A DNA stretch of 64,000 bases, from contig NZ_JABWMJ010000005.1 of the NCBI RefSeq assembly GCF_013366375.1, positions 186,001-250,000 of the forward strand, given 5' to 3'. The DNA is from Rhizobacter koreensis (GTDB lineage Bacteria > Pseudomonadota > Gammaproteobacteria > Burkholderiales > Burkholderiaceae_C). The notes under the pieces were generated by a model. That model was not told the origin of the DNA. It made no database searches and worked only from the letters and a program-made list of their open reading frames with translations. A program made the position numbers and the translations under genes. Positions 9,026 to 21,770 of this stretch are shown piece after piece (within the stretch, counting starts at the first letter, position 1; every line of letters starts with the position of its first letter).

Positions 9026-9103
9026 CGCCGCCGAGTATCTGGGGTGGATGTTCGCGCGGCAGGAGGAGGGGGGCGGAAGCAGCTGGCGGACGCCGGGTTG
9101 TGA
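9026..9103 (+). repeat. third relic of the aldo/keto reductase 3' end
   Basis: These 78 bases align with the last 77-78 bases of the reductase at 3786-4829 and of its truncated copy at 6600-7090. The coding sense is PAEYPGWMFERQ in the others and AEYLGWMFARQ here, followed by the GGRKQLADA tail and a stop. Nothing recognisable of the reductase remains upstream of the relic. It matches the second copy (GCAGCTGGCGGACGC tail) better than the first, suggesting stepwise duplication. Confidence 0.75.
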
Positions 9104-9264
9104 CCTCGGCGTGAGCCGCGAGAGCCGCAGTCGATATGTGTCGCACGACACGCATCTTGCGTCGTTCCAATGCGACGAGCACCGCACGCACAGCGTGCTG
9201 CTGGCTAGACTGAAGCGCCTGGGTCCGCGACGGATATCCCGGCACGCAAGGAACACCCGGCGCC

Positions 9265-10166
9265 ATGGCTCGACGTTCGAAGACAAGCCCTATCGAAGAC
9301 CTGGTTGCGGTGCTTGCACGCCTGCCTTGGTGGGCGTGCCTGCTGTTCGCGCTTGCCAGCTACGCGATCCTTCATCGACTGGCCATCCGGCCGCTTCCGA
9401 CGGTCCAGTCAGGTCAAGTTTCCGATCTCATGACTGCCACGATGGGGCGTGCACTCGCGATGGCCGGCGAATACATCCTCCCGTTCGCGGGCGTGCTGGC
9501 GGCGATCATGTCGGCACTCGGGCGGCGCAAACGGGCGCAGTTGGCCGCGAATGTCGCCGGCTCACGAGGCGCGGACGCACTCCAAGGAATGTCCTGGCAG
9601 GAGTTCGAGCAGCTGGTGGGTGAGGCGTATCGCCTGCAAGGCTTCACCGTCAGCGAAACCGGTGGCGGCGGGGCAGACGGCGGCGTCGACCTGGTACTGC
9701 GCCGCGGCAGCGAAAAGTTTCTCGTGCAGTGCAAGCAGTGGAAAGCGTTCAAGGTCCCGGTGCAAGTCGTGCGAGAGCTTTACGGCGCGATGGCTGCGGG
9801 CGGCGCCGCAGGTGGCTACGTGGTCACCTCGGGCACCTTCACCCGGGATGCCACCGTGTTCGCGAGTGGCCGCAACATCCAGCTGGTGACGGCGAGCAGC
9901 TGTTCCAGATGCTCGAGCACGCACAGGCGGCGCGAGCCCGCCGATCGGCAACGCGGGTACCGGCCCCATCGCGCCCCGCTGCGGCGCCGGCAGCAAGCAC
10001 TCTCGCACCTGCGCCAGCCCCGGCCGACGCTCCGTTGACGGCCGCCGCGTGCCCTCGGTGCGCTCGCCCCATGACGCTGCGTACGGCCAAGCGCGGCGCG
10101 AACGCGGGCAACGCGTTCTGGGGATGCACGGGTTATCCGAGCTGCCGGGAAACCCGGCCCGCCTGA
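9265..10166 (+). pseudogene. Mrr-type restriction endonuclease with C-terminal topoisomerase zinc ribbon, frameshifted
   Basis: The first frame (9265 onward) gives two N-terminal membrane segments (about residues 20-40 and 70-90) and an Mrr-type nuclease domain. That domain has GADGGVDLVL and the FLVQCKQWK catalytic D...QxK arrangement, ending at RNIQLV. There the frame breaks: a single base is missing near 9886-9888. Reading then continues in the third frame as DGEQLFQMLEHAQAARARR, an Ala/Pro linker, and a four-cysteine zinc ribbon (CPRCARPMTL ... FWGCTGYPSC) of the topoisomerase type, ending at 10166. The combined ~300-residue layout matches membrane-anchored Mrr_cat proteins. Either the gene is inactive or the base loss is a sequencing error. 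The family cleaves modified or foreign DNA. Confidence 0.8.
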
Positions 10167-10272
10167 CTCTCGACGTCGGCCGACGAGACTCGCGGAGAAT
10201 CATTGCGGGCCTTGCGCTCTCTCAACGGCGACCCCCAGGACTCCTGGCCTCTGAGGCCCTCCGCCTCACCTC

Positions 10273-10656
10273 TCAACGAAACCGATCCGGCACGTTGCAC
10301 GCCGGATCCTGCCCGGTCCCCGCCTCTTGCACGATGCCGTTGGGCAGCACTGTGACCTGGTAGATCAGGCAGCTGCCGTAGCGCATGCGGTAGTTCCAGA
10401 CGGTGGCGTTGTCCTTCCGCACGCCGAACTGGTAGTAGGGGTAGCCCAGCTTGCTGATCACCTCGGCGCTCGTCATTCCGGGCTGGATGGGTTGCTCGCC
10501 TTCGCTGACCACGTACGGCGCGGAGCCGCCGATGGGCGCGCTCACGCCGACGCCGATGCCGCCGCCGTGACCGCCGCCGAAGCCGCCGATGCCGAGCACG
10601 CCGCCTGCACAGCCGGCAAGCACGACCACCGGGACGATGAAAAGGAGTCTGTTCAT
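10273..10656 (-). CDS. small BamE/OmlA-like lipoprotein
   Basis: A 127-residue protein with a lipoprotein signal (MNRLLFIVPVVVLAGCAGG, lipobox LAGC with Cys16), a glycine-rich linker rich in GGH/GIG, and a small domain. The domain contains IQPGMTSAEVISKLGYPYYQ, the turn typical of BamE/SmpA/OmlA, followed by WNYRM and CLIYQVTVLPNGIV strands. These lipoproteins sit in the outer membrane; BamE itself helps barrel assembly, but many small relatives have no assigned role. It is the third protein with this motif within 3.5 kb. A purine-rich stretch precedes the ATG weakly. Confidence 0.78.
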   Translation of the reverse strand: MNRLLFIVPVVVLAGCAGGVLGIGGFGGGHGGGIGVGVSAPIGGSAPYVVSEGEQPIQPGMTSAEVISKLGYPYYQFGVRKDNATVWNYRMRYGSCLIYQVTVLPNGIVQEAGTGQDPACNVPDRFR

Positions 10657-10826
10657 GAACGTGGCCTTCAGGGGTTGAACGTCGGTCGACTCGGCAGGCC
10701 AGGCATCGTGTCGATCGGAGGCTGCTGCACGAATCGCGCGCCCTGAAAAAAATGCTGACGGGCAGCACGAACTCGAGTCCAGTTCAGGCAATCCGGATGC
10801 CGGCTGGACGCTCGAGCGACAGACCT

Positions 10827-11843
10827 CTACACCCACCCCCTCGCGGCGAGCTCGGACTTGACGTACGCGTAGTAGATCGGCGCCGCGATCAGCCCGGCGA
10901 CGCCGAACGCGGCCTCCATCAGCAGCATGGCGAGCAGCAGTTCCCAGGCCAGGGCTTCGATCTGCGTGCCCACCATGCGCGCGTTCAGGAAGTACTCGAG
11001 CTTGTGGATGGCCACCAGGTAGAGCAGCGACCACACGGCCACGATGGGCGACACGCTCAGGCTCACCACCACGATCACGACGTTCGAGATCAGGTTGCCG
11101 AACACCGGGATCAGGCCGGCGATGAAGGTGACCGCGATCATGGTCTTGATCAACGGAAGGTGGACGCCGAACAGCGGCAGCACGATCAGCAGGTACAGCG
11201 CGGTCAGGACGGCGTTGACCGCGGCGATCCGCACCTGCGCGAAGACGATGCGCCGGAACGCCTCGCCGAAGCGCGCGGCGCGGTTGACGAGCGCCAGGGC
11301 CAAAGGCCGGTAGTCGGTGGGCGGGTCTGCCTGCAGCAGCGCGACCAGCGCGCCGAGCACCATGCCGATGACGATGCGCACCAGCACCTGGACGGCTTCT
11401 CCGCCGATCGTCCGCACGTCGGTCACGTGCTGCTGCAGCCAGCCGACGATGGCGGTCTGCAACGCGTCGGCGTCGGCGGGGAGCGAGCGTACGACCCAGT
11501 CCGGAAGGCGGCCATGCCAGCTCGCGATGACCTCGGCGGACTTCCTGAGCAGCGCCACGTAGCCGCCGCTTTCGCTTCGGAAGAAGAGCACGGCACCCAC
11601 GATCGCGAGCCCGAGCAATGCGACGACGACGCTCACCAGCAGCCCGACCGCCAGGTAGCGCGCCTTGCGCTCCTTGACGAAGCGCAGGCGCGGGGTCAGC
11701 ACGTGCACCGACTCGAACACCAGCAGCCCCGCCAGCAGCGCCGGCAGGAGCCGGAAGTAGAGGACGAACCACAGCAGGAACGCCGTGATCAGCCCGGCGG
11801 CAATGACGTAGTCGCGACTCGGTTCGGTTCGAACGTCTTGCAT
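10827..11843 (-). CDS. AI-2E family transporter (PerM-like permease)
   Basis: A 338-residue polytopic membrane protein of the AI-2E exporter/PerM family. It has two hydrophobic segments near the N-terminus and one around residues 65-90, a long hydrophilic periplasmic region (about 95-150), then the characteristic C-terminal membrane block. That block includes FGVHLPLIKTMIAVTFIAGLIP, GNLISNVVIVVVSLS, HKLEYFLNARMVG and a final helix. Family members have been linked to export of autoinducer 2 or to sodium/proton exchange; substrate cannot be told from sequence. It is in the same direction as the CHASE3 gene upstream, about 30 bases apart, so they may be cotranscribed. Confidence 0.88.
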   Translation of the reverse strand: MQDVRTEPSRDYVIAAGLITAFLLWFVLYFRLLPALLAGLLVFESVHVLTPRLRFVKERKARYLAVGLLVSVVVALLGLAIVGAVLFFRSESGGYVALLRKSAEVIASWHGRLPDWVVRSLPADADALQTAIVGWLQQHVTDVRTIGGEAVQVLVRIVIGMVLGALVALLQADPPTDYRPLALALVNRAARFGEAFRRIVFAQVRIAAVNAVLTALYLLIVLPLFGVHLPLIKTMIAVTFIAGLIPVFGNLISNVVIVVVSLSVSPIVAVWSLLYLVAIHKLEYFLNARMVGTQIEALAWELLLAMLLMEAAFGVAGLIAAPIYYAYVKSELAARGWV

Positions 11844-11871
11844 CGGCGGCTCGTGAGATGTCGTGACCGAT

Positions 11872-12567
11872 CTACCGCGGGTCGGGGGAGCCCGCGGCGG
11901 CGTCGATGGCTGGCGAGCTCGCGTGCAGGCGACGCAATCGAGCCACCGACCATGCGATCAGCAGGCGCGCCACGATCGACAGGGCGACCATGATGATCCC
12001 GACGCGAAGGATCGTGCGCTCGTGCAGACGAGCGGCGTGCTGGCGCCGCACCATCAGCTCGCGCTCGGCGCTCGCGATCGCCGCCATCTGCTGGCGCAGC
12101 CGCTCCATGGCCTCGCGCGCGCCACCCTGGGCGATGGCGTTCCGTGCCGCATCGAAGCCCAGACTGCGACGCAGTTCGATCGTCTCGGCGAGCTTGCCGA
12201 ACTCGGCCGACACCGAGCGTTCCAACTCGTCGACGGAGCCGGCCGGCAGGACATGACGCAGTTGCTCGTAGCTCGGCGCCGCCCGGGCGGTGGCTCGCTG
12301 CAGCGGCAGCAGGTCGCGCTCGTCACCGGTGATGACGTAGTCGCGCACCGCCACCTCGGCATCCTCGACGGCGATCAGGACCCGGTTCACGTTGTCCAGC
12401 ACGACGTAGGCGCTGTCGACGCCGTCGCGGCTCTGCTGCGACAGCGCGTGGTAGTGGAACGAGAGATAGCCGCCGAGGGCGACGATCGTCGCCATCGGGA
12501 CGGCTCCCACGGCGTGCCAGAGGACGACCCGACGGGGTGGAAGGTGCCAGGGTTTCTTGCTCGTCAC
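11872..12567 (-). CDS. CHASE3-domain membrane protein without output domain
   Basis: A 231-residue protein with an N-terminal membrane helix (about residues 17-40), a CHASE3-type periplasmic helical sensor, and a second membrane helix near residues 185-205. The sensor carries VLIAVEDAEVAVRDYVITGD, the typical CHASE3 signature. The protein then ends about 25 residues later with no HAMP, kinase, GGDEF or chemoreceptor domain. CHASE3 normally feeds such outputs, so this is an orphan sensor or a decayed receptor. A GTG start was chosen because upstream ATG choices would run far into the opposing ParB-like gene; the exact start is uncertain. A 28-base gap separates it from the AI-2E family permease. 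Confidence 0.7.
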   Translation of the reverse strand: MTSKKPWHLPPRRVVLWHAVGAVPMATIVALGGYLSFHYHALSQQSRDGVDSAYVVLDNVNRVLIAVEDAEVAVRDYVITGDERDLLPLQRATARAAPSYEQLRHVLPAGSVDELERSVSAEFGKLAETIELRRSLGFDAARNAIAQGGAREAMERLRQQMAAIASAERELMVRRQHAARLHERTILRVGIIMVALSIVARLLIAWSVARLRRLHASSPAIDAAAGSPDPR

Positions 12568-12733
12568 GACGGCAGCTGGCAAGTGGCTTGCCACGCCGGG
12601 CCGGACGCGTCGGTGCGGCCTTCGCCTGATCGGCCGCCCGACCGTGTCCGCGGACGCTTCGGGTCGGGCGGCCGATGCGAGGTCGCCCCGCCCCATCGGC
12701 GCCGTCCGCACCTCAGCACGGAACACACCTGGC

Positions 12734-13345
12734 ATGTACTCGGCATCGGACCTGAAGACCGTTTCGCTCGATGAACTCCGGCCCACGCAGATCAGCCTCG
12801 GGCTCGACGCGGTGGCCACGAAGCGGCGCAAATGGAGCGCGCTCGCCGGCGACGAGCGTCGGGCGGCCATCGAGGACATCTTCCCGCCGGCCGTGCGGGG
12901 GCCGTCCGGCAAGTACTTCCTGCTCGACGGGCACCACACCGCGCTCGCGCTGATCCAGGAAAAGGTCGACCGGGTGCGCGTCGGCATCGCCGAGGACCTG
13001 TCCCGCCTCGGCGAGGAGGACTTCTGGGTCTTCCTCGATCACCGGAGCTGGCTGCACTGCTACGACGCCGAGGGGCGGCGCAGGCCGTTCGATGCGATCC
13101 CGCAGCGATTCGAGGACATGCAGGACGATGTGTATCGAACCCTGGCGTCGCGCCTGCAGGCGGCCGGCGGGTTCGCGAAGGTCGGCACGCCCTTCGAGGA
13201 GTTCCTGTGGGCGAACTTCCTGCGCAGGGCCGTCGATCGGGAGCTTCTCGAGAGCGAACCCGAAAAGGCTCTCGAAGAAGCGCTCCGCGCCGCTTACAGC
13301 CGCTCCGCAAGCTACCTGCCGGGGTGGTGCGGGCGCCTGGTCTAG
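12734..13345 (+). CDS. ParB-like nuclease family (ParBc_2) protein
   Basis: A 203-residue protein matching the stand-alone ParB-like family along its whole length. It has DELRPTQISLGLDAV, GKYFLLDGHHTALAL, DLSRLGEEDFWVFLDH, DVYRTLASRLQAAGGFAK and PFEEFLWANFLRR in the expected order. The DGHH segment corresponds to the ParB/sulfiredoxin-fold active-site region. The family is annotated as putative nuclease, but no enzymatic role is proven and it is not a chromosome-partitioning ParB: there is no HTH domain and no ParA neighbour. The ATG is the first in frame that gives the family N-terminus. It lies head-to-head with the CHASE3 gene. Confidence 0.82.
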   Translation: MYSASDLKTVSLDELRPTQISLGLDAVATKRRKWSALAGDERRAAIEDIFPPAVRGPSGKYFLLDGHHTALALIQEKVDRVRVGIAEDLSRLGEEDFWVFLDHRSWLHCYDAEGRRRPFDAIPQRFEDMQDDVYRTLASRLQAAGGFAKVGTPFEEFLWANFLRRAVDRELLESEPEKALEEALRAAYSRSASYLPGWCGRLV

Positions 13346-13376
13346 TCGGAGAGCGCGGCGCGGCGCGCGGTGGGCG

Positions 13377-14255
13377 TCAGCCTCTTGCGCGGAACTCCAG
13401 CGACTGCTCCAGCGGGTGCGGCGGCCGCAGGCTCGCGTCGAGCTGGCGTGCGCGGCGCCTGAGCGCCTCCGGGTCCTTGCGCTTGCCCCGGTATGCCGCG
13501 AACACGTCGCTCTGGCCGATGCGATACACGTCGATGTGGTCGAACGACCCACCCATCGCGGCGATCAGCTGGCCCCGATCGACCTGGCCTGTGTAGACGT
13601 TCTGCATCACCACGCCGGTGCGCGCCAGGCGCGCCGCGACGATGCGGAAGAAGTCCGCGCCCTTGAGCGCGGCGGGGATCGACTCGTCGTCGTAGGCGTC
13701 GAGCATGATCACGTCGAAGCTGTCGCGCGACGTTTCGAGCCATTGGCGGCCGTCGGCCTGGTGCACGTGCAGGCGCGGGTTCGGCGCGAGGCCGAACCAG
13801 CGCGCGCCCAGCTCGAGCACGTCGCGGTCGATGTCGATCGCATGCACCACCGCGCTGGGGAACGTGCGGATCACGTAGCCGGCCATGGTGCCGCCGCCGA
13901 CGCCGATGTGCACCTGGCGGGCATACGGCTCCGCGTAGACCATGCCCAGCATCATCAGCCGCGAGTAGCGCCCGGCGAGCTCGTTGGGCCGGTCGAGATC
14001 GACGATCGACTGGTACACGTAACGGTTGGCCGGGTCGAACACCAGGTAGCGCACGCGTCCCTGCTCGAGCACGGCGAGTCGCCCGAACTGCGTCTGCCGC
14101 TCCTCGACGATGCGCGCGCCGGCCCAGCCGGGGTGGAGGGCCTGTGCTGGAGCGGCGGCACGAGAGGCGAGGCCCGGCAGGCCCAAGGCGAGGGCGGCGC
14201 CGGCCCGAAGAAGGCAGCGGCGGGCGAGAGCGAGGGGATCGTTCGGTTCGAACAC
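13377..14255 (-). CDS. spermidine synthase-like protein with Tat-type signal
   Basis: A protein of about 292 residues with a spermidine-synthase-type Rossmann methyltransferase fold: HIGVGGGTMAGYVIRTFP (nucleotide-binding glycine loop), VHAIDIDRDVLELGARWF and DSFDVIMLDAYDDESIP. The N-terminus reads DPLALARRCLLRAGAALALG, a twin-arginine-like signal, implying export or membrane association, which is unusual for polyamine synthesis enzymes. The GTG start was chosen because it puts the twin arginines about 12 residues in; an ATG 54 bases upstream is the alternative. Polyamine-synthase activity is doubtful: many such solitary homologues lack assigned substrates. No speE/speD neighbours are present. 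Confidence 0.75.
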   Translation of the reverse strand: MFEPNDPLALARRCLLRAGAALALGLPGLASRAAAPAQALHPGWAGARIVEERQTQFGRLAVLEQGRVRYLVFDPANRYVYQSIVDLDRPNELAGRYSRLMMLGMVYAEPYARQVHIGVGGGTMAGYVIRTFPSAVVHAIDIDRDVLELGARWFGLAPNPRLHVHQADGRQWLETSRDSFDVIMLDAYDDESIPAALKGADFFRIVAARLARTGVVMQNVYTGQVDRGQLIAAMGGSFDHIDVYRIGQSDVFAAYRGKRKDPEALRRRARQLDASLRPPHPLEQSLEFRARG

Positions 14256-14600
14256 GGTCGGGTGCCCTGACGAGAAGGGTCCTGTGCGGCGATGCGGCTG
14301 TCGCGGCATTCTGCGGGCCCGAGGCAGGTGGGCGCCGGCTTCGCATCGCCGTCAGCGTATCGGCCCCGCCGGGTTGTTCTGCGTTGTTTTGAACCAGGCG
14401 CCGCCTTCACTCGGCCCGCGATGCGATCGCTAGGCCCGCGGCGCCGCTGTTCTTCGGCCAGGGCTTTCCATGCGCCGCGCCGGGCGGGTGCGGTAGATTG
14501 CTCGAGCTCGATGGCGCAGGGTTGCGATTCGCGGCTCCGCGCCGGCACGGCGAAAGGCGACCTGCATGTGCAGGTCGGGCCGCGGCGCCGGGAGGCCAGC
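14256..14600. other. intergenic stretch between divergent genes
   Basis: About 345 bases separate the spermidine-synthase-like gene from the TIR gene. Frames through it lack family features. It must carry divergent promoters; no clear boxes or palindromes are seen. Confidence 0.45.
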
Positions 14601-18814
<4,214 letters not shown>

Positions 18815-18836
18815 AACGCGCGGCTCGTGCAGACGG

Positions 18837-18855
18837 GGGCGCCATGCCGGCGCCC
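18837..18855. terminator. GC-rich hairpin between convergent katG and RraA-like genes
   Basis: Perfect seven-base arms GGGCGCC and GGCGCCC enclose a five-base loop (ATGCC). It sits in the 45 bases between the stop codons of two convergent genes, so it could end transcription from both sides. There is no T run on either strand, so intrinsic termination would be weak. Confidence 0.4.
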
Positions 18856-18859
18856 GCGC

Positions 18860-19537
18860 CTACTTCGTCTCGACGACGCAGCCGATGCGCCGCAGCGTGG
18901 CTTCGATCCAGCTCGTGTCGAGCTGCCCGGCGGCGATGTCCTGCAGCGTCTTCTGCTCGGCCTCGACCTTGGCGCGCGCGGCCGCGAGGATCGCGTCGGC
19001 CGCGTGCAGCGGCACCGAAAGCACACCGTCGGCATCGCCCAGGATCAGGTCGCCCGGCTCGACGACCATGCCGTCGATGGCGATCGGCACGTTGATCTCG
19101 CCAGGGCCGTCCTTGTAGGGCCCGCGGTGCGTCACGCCCGCGGCGTAGACCGGGAAGGTGCCGTTCCCGATCACGTCGAGATCGCGGATGGCGCCGTTGA
19201 TCACGAAGCCGGCGACGCCGCGCGTCTGGGCGTACGTGGTCATCAGCTCGCCGATGAGCGCGTTGGTCAGGTCGCCGCCGCCGTCGACCACGATCACGTC
19301 GCCGGGCACCGCCATCTGCAGCGCCTGGTGGATCATGAGGTTGTCGCCCGGCCGGGTCTTCACGGTCAGCGCCGCACCCGCCAGCCGGCCGCCCTGGTGC
19401 ATCGGGCGCAGCCGCGCACCGCCGGCGCTCATGCGCGTCATGCAGTCGCTGACGTTGGCGACCGGCAAGTTTCGGAACGCGTCGACGCGGCCGGCGTCGA
19501 TGCACCGGGTGCGGGCGAGGATCTGCAGGCCGATCAT
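18860..19537 (-). CDS. RraA-like aldolase/decarboxylase
   Basis: A 225-residue protein of the RraA/HMG-aldolase fold. It has PVANVSDCMTRM near the N-terminus, PGDNLMIHQAL, GDVIVVDGGGDLTNALIGEL and the VINGAIRDLDVI segment with the Arg-Asp pair used for metal and substrate binding in 4-carboxy-4-hydroxy-2-oxoadipate aldolase/oxaloacetate decarboxylase. It is the last gene of a four-gene operon and starts inside the stop codon of the hydroxyacid oxidase gene. Because it travels with hydroxyacid-oxidising enzymes and a Bug receptor, a catabolic aldolase or beta-keto-acid decarboxylase role is much more likely than ribonuclease E inhibition. Confidence 0.85.
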   Translation of the reverse strand: MIGLQILARTRCIDAGRVDAFRNLPVANVSDCMTRMSAGGARLRPMHQGGRLAGAALTVKTRPGDNLMIHQALQMAVPGDVIVVDGGGDLTNALIGELMTTYAQTRGVAGFVINGAIRDLDVIGNGTFPVYAAGVTHRGPYKDGPGEINVPIAIDGMVVEPGDLILGDADGVLSVPLHAADAILAAARAKVEAEQKTLQDIAAGQLDTSWIEATLRRIGCVVETK

Positions 19538-20811
19538 CGGGAGTCCTGTGTAAGAGGTTGGGCCGGGTCGCCGCCGACCAGGAACGAAGTGTCGAGCTGC
19601 TCGATCGCGGTGACGCCGAGCAGCCCCATGTTGCGCGAGACCTCGGACCGCAGCAGCTCGAACGCGCGCAGCACGCCGGCCTCGCCGGCCACCGAGGCGG
19701 CGAACCCGAACGGGCGGCCGACGAAGACGAAGCGTGCGCCCAGCGCGAGCGCCTTCAGCACGTCGGCGCCGCGGCGGATGCCGCTGTCGATCATCACCGG
19801 CACCTGCGGGCACGCGTCGACGATGCGCGGCAGCACGCGCAGCGGCGCGACCGCGCCGTCGAGCTGCCGCCCGCCGTGGTTCGAGGCGATGATGCCGTCG
19901 GCACCTTCGGCGACCGCCTGGCGCGCATCGCGCGCGTCGAGCACGCCCTTGACGACGAGCTCGCCGGGCCAGCGCCGGCGGATCATCCGCAAGTGGCGCC
20001 AGTTGAGGTGACCGCGGTCCGAGAGGTTGCGCTCGACGTTCGGCGACAGGATCGGGGCGCCCCGCGTCGCGTAGCTGTTCTCGAAGTGCGGCATGCCGTG
20101 CAGCGCCATCGTCCGCAGGAAGGTGCCGAACAGCCAGCGCGGGTGCGTCAGGCCTTGCCAGGCCAGGCGGGGCCCCGGACGCACCGGAATCGAGAAGCCG
20201 GCGCGCACGTTGTTCTCGCGGTTGGCCGCGACCGGCGTGTCGAGCGTGATCACCAGCGTGCGGTAGCCGGCTGCCTGCACGCGGTCGAGCAGCGCGACGA
20301 TGGCGGCGTCGTCCCCCGGCAGATAGGCCTGGAACCAGGCGTCGGGGTTGACCTTGGCGACCTCCTCGAGCCGGATCAGCGACGAGCCGCTCATCACGAA
20401 CGGCAGGTTGTCGCGGGCCGCCGCCTCGGCGAGCACCAGGTCGCCCCGATAGGCCGACAGCGCGGCCAGGCCCATCGGGGCGACGCCGAACGGCACGCTG
20501 TAGCGGCGGCCGAACAGCGACACGCCGAGCGCTCGCTTGCTGACGTCGACCAGCACCCGCGGCACGAAGTCGTACGCCGCGTAGGCGTCGCGGTTGGCGC
20601 GCAGCGACCGGTTCGTCTCGGCGGCACCGGCGAGGTAGCTGAACACCGACCACGGAAGGTGTCGGCGCGCGGCGACCTCGAAGTCGTCGAGGCAGAGGAT
20701 CCGCTCGAATCGCCTTGGCAGCACGGGGCGCGCGCGGGCAGCCGGCGGCGTGCGCGGCGCGACGGCGGCGCCCGCGTCGGCCGTCGTGCTGCGGGAAGTC
20801 GACAGCGTCAT
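19534..20811 (-). CDS. FMN-dependent alpha-hydroxyacid oxidase/dehydrogenase
   Basis: A 425-residue enzyme of the L-lactate dehydrogenase/glycolate oxidase family. It has an N-terminal extension of about 30 residues, then YLAGAAETNRSLRANRDAYA, the FMN-binding PFGVAPMGLAAL, LVVKGVLDARDA with the catalytic Lys, and the active-site SNHGGRQLDGA with the catalytic His and substrate Arg. It oxidises an L-2-hydroxy acid to the 2-keto acid, likely passing electrons to quinone. The ATG follows the dehydrogenase gene by eight bases, and its stop overlaps the RraA-like start, showing operon structure. The true substrate is not visible in sequence. Confidence 0.9.
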   Translation of the reverse strand: MTLSTSRSTTADAGAAVAPRTPPAARARPVLPRRFERILCLDDFEVAARRHLPWSVFSYLAGAAETNRSLRANRDAYAAYDFVPRVLVDVSKRALGVSLFGRRYSVPFGVAPMGLAALSAYRGDLVLAEAAARDNLPFVMSGSSLIRLEEVAKVNPDAWFQAYLPGDDAAIVALLDRVQAAGYRTLVITLDTPVAANRENNVRAGFSIPVRPGPRLAWQGLTHPRWLFGTFLRTMALHGMPHFENSYATRGAPILSPNVERNLSDRGHLNWRHLRMIRRRWPGELVVKGVLDARDARQAVAEGADGIIASNHGGRQLDGAVAPLRVLPRIVDACPQVPVMIDSGIRRGADVLKALALGARFVFVGRPFGFAASVAGEAGVLRAFELLRSEVSRNMGLLGVTAIEQLDTSFLVGGDPAQPLTQDSR

Positions 20812-20819
20812 CGAGCGAC

Positions 20820-21770
20820 TCAGGGCGCGTCGGCGCCGGGTCGGGCAGGCTCCGGCGCGGCGGGAACCGTGAGGCCGGACAGCTCCTGCACGCGCAGCGC
20901 GAGGGCGCACCAGTCCCAGTCGCCACGCCCGCCGTCGCAGAGCTCGTCGAGCAGCCGCTCGGCGAGTGCAGTGGCAGGCAGCACCGCCGCGCGCGCGCGG
21001 GCGGTGTCGAGCGCCAGGCGCAGGTCCTTGCGCATCAGGCGCGCCCGGAAGCCCGGCACGAAGTCGCCGTCGACGATGCGCGGCGCGTGCTTGTCGAGCG
21101 AGAAGCTGCGCGCCGACCCGCCGAGCAGGACGTCGCGCATCACCTTCGGGTCGACGCCCTGGATGCGCGCCAGCGCCAGCGCGTCGGCCACGCCCATCAG
21201 CGCTCCGGCCACCGCGACCTGGTTGCACGCCTTGACGGTCTGACCGGCGCCCAGCGGCCCCACGTGGGTGATCGTCTTGCAGAACGCTTCGAGCGCCGGC
21301 CGGCACGTCTCGACCGTCTCGACGTCGCCGCCGACCATGCAGCCCAGCGTGCCCGCCTCGGCCCCCTGCTGGCCGCCGCTGACCGGCGCGTCGAGCAGCG
21401 ACACGCCGCGCTCGCGTAGACGCGCGCCGAACGCCTGCGCCGAGGTCGCGGCGATCGTGCTGGTGTCGACGACGCAGCTGCCGGGCGCCAGCGCGTCGGC
21501 AAGCCCATCGGCGCCGAACAGCACCTCTTCCACCGCCGCGGCATCGGGCAGGCTGAGGAAGACCCGCTCGCAGGTGCGCCCGAGGGCCGCGATCGACGGG
21601 GCGGCCTCGGCGCCCGCCTCGACCAGCGCCTGCACCGCCTCGGGCCGGCGCGCGAACAGCCGCACCGGCCAGCCGGCGCGCAGCAGGCAGCGCGCCATGC
21701 CGCCGCCCATCGAGCCGAGCCCGATGAAGCCGAGGCGCGCGGCACGATCGGCTCGATCGCCCCGGCTCAT
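20820..21770 (-). CDS. 3-hydroxyisobutyrate dehydrogenase-family NAD(P) oxidoreductase
   Basis: A 316-residue beta-hydroxyacid dehydrogenase. The N-terminal Rossmann motif GFIGLGSMGGGMA is followed by the substrate-binding DAPVSGGQQGAEAGTL and the catalytic lysine helix GAGQTVKACNQVAVAG, all intact. Relatives reduce or oxidise 3-hydroxyisobutyrate, tartronate semialdehyde or related short acids. The start codon overlaps the stop of the Bug receptor gene (ATGA), and the hydroxyacid oxidase follows closely. Together they suggest stepwise oxidation of an imported hydroxylated acid. Confidence 0.9.
   Translation of the reverse strand: MSRGDRADRAARLGFIGLGSMGGGMARCLLRAGWPVRLFARRPEAVQALVEAGAEAAPSIAALGRTCERVFLSLPDAAAVEEVLFGADGLADALAPGSCVVDTSTIAATSAQAFGARLRERGVSLLDAPVSGGQQGAEAGTLGCMVGGDVETVETCRPALEAFCKTITHVGPLGAGQTVKACNQVAVAGALMGVADALALARIQGVDPKVMRDVLLGGSARSFSLDKHAPRIVDGDFVPGFRARLMRKDLRLALDTARARAAVLPATALAERLLDELCDGGRGDWDWCALALRVQELSGLTVPAAPEPARPGADAP

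Noticed and set aside
9729..10166. Independent zinc-ribbon gene
   Set aside because: Its first 53 residues are an out-of-frame reading of the nuclease; only the part after 9888 is meaningful and it continues the upstream gene after a one-base loss.
18860..19537. RraA as ribonuclease E inhibitor
   Set aside because: Operon context with hydroxyacid oxidase, dehydrogenase and Bug receptor points to the aldolase/decarboxylase branch of the family.
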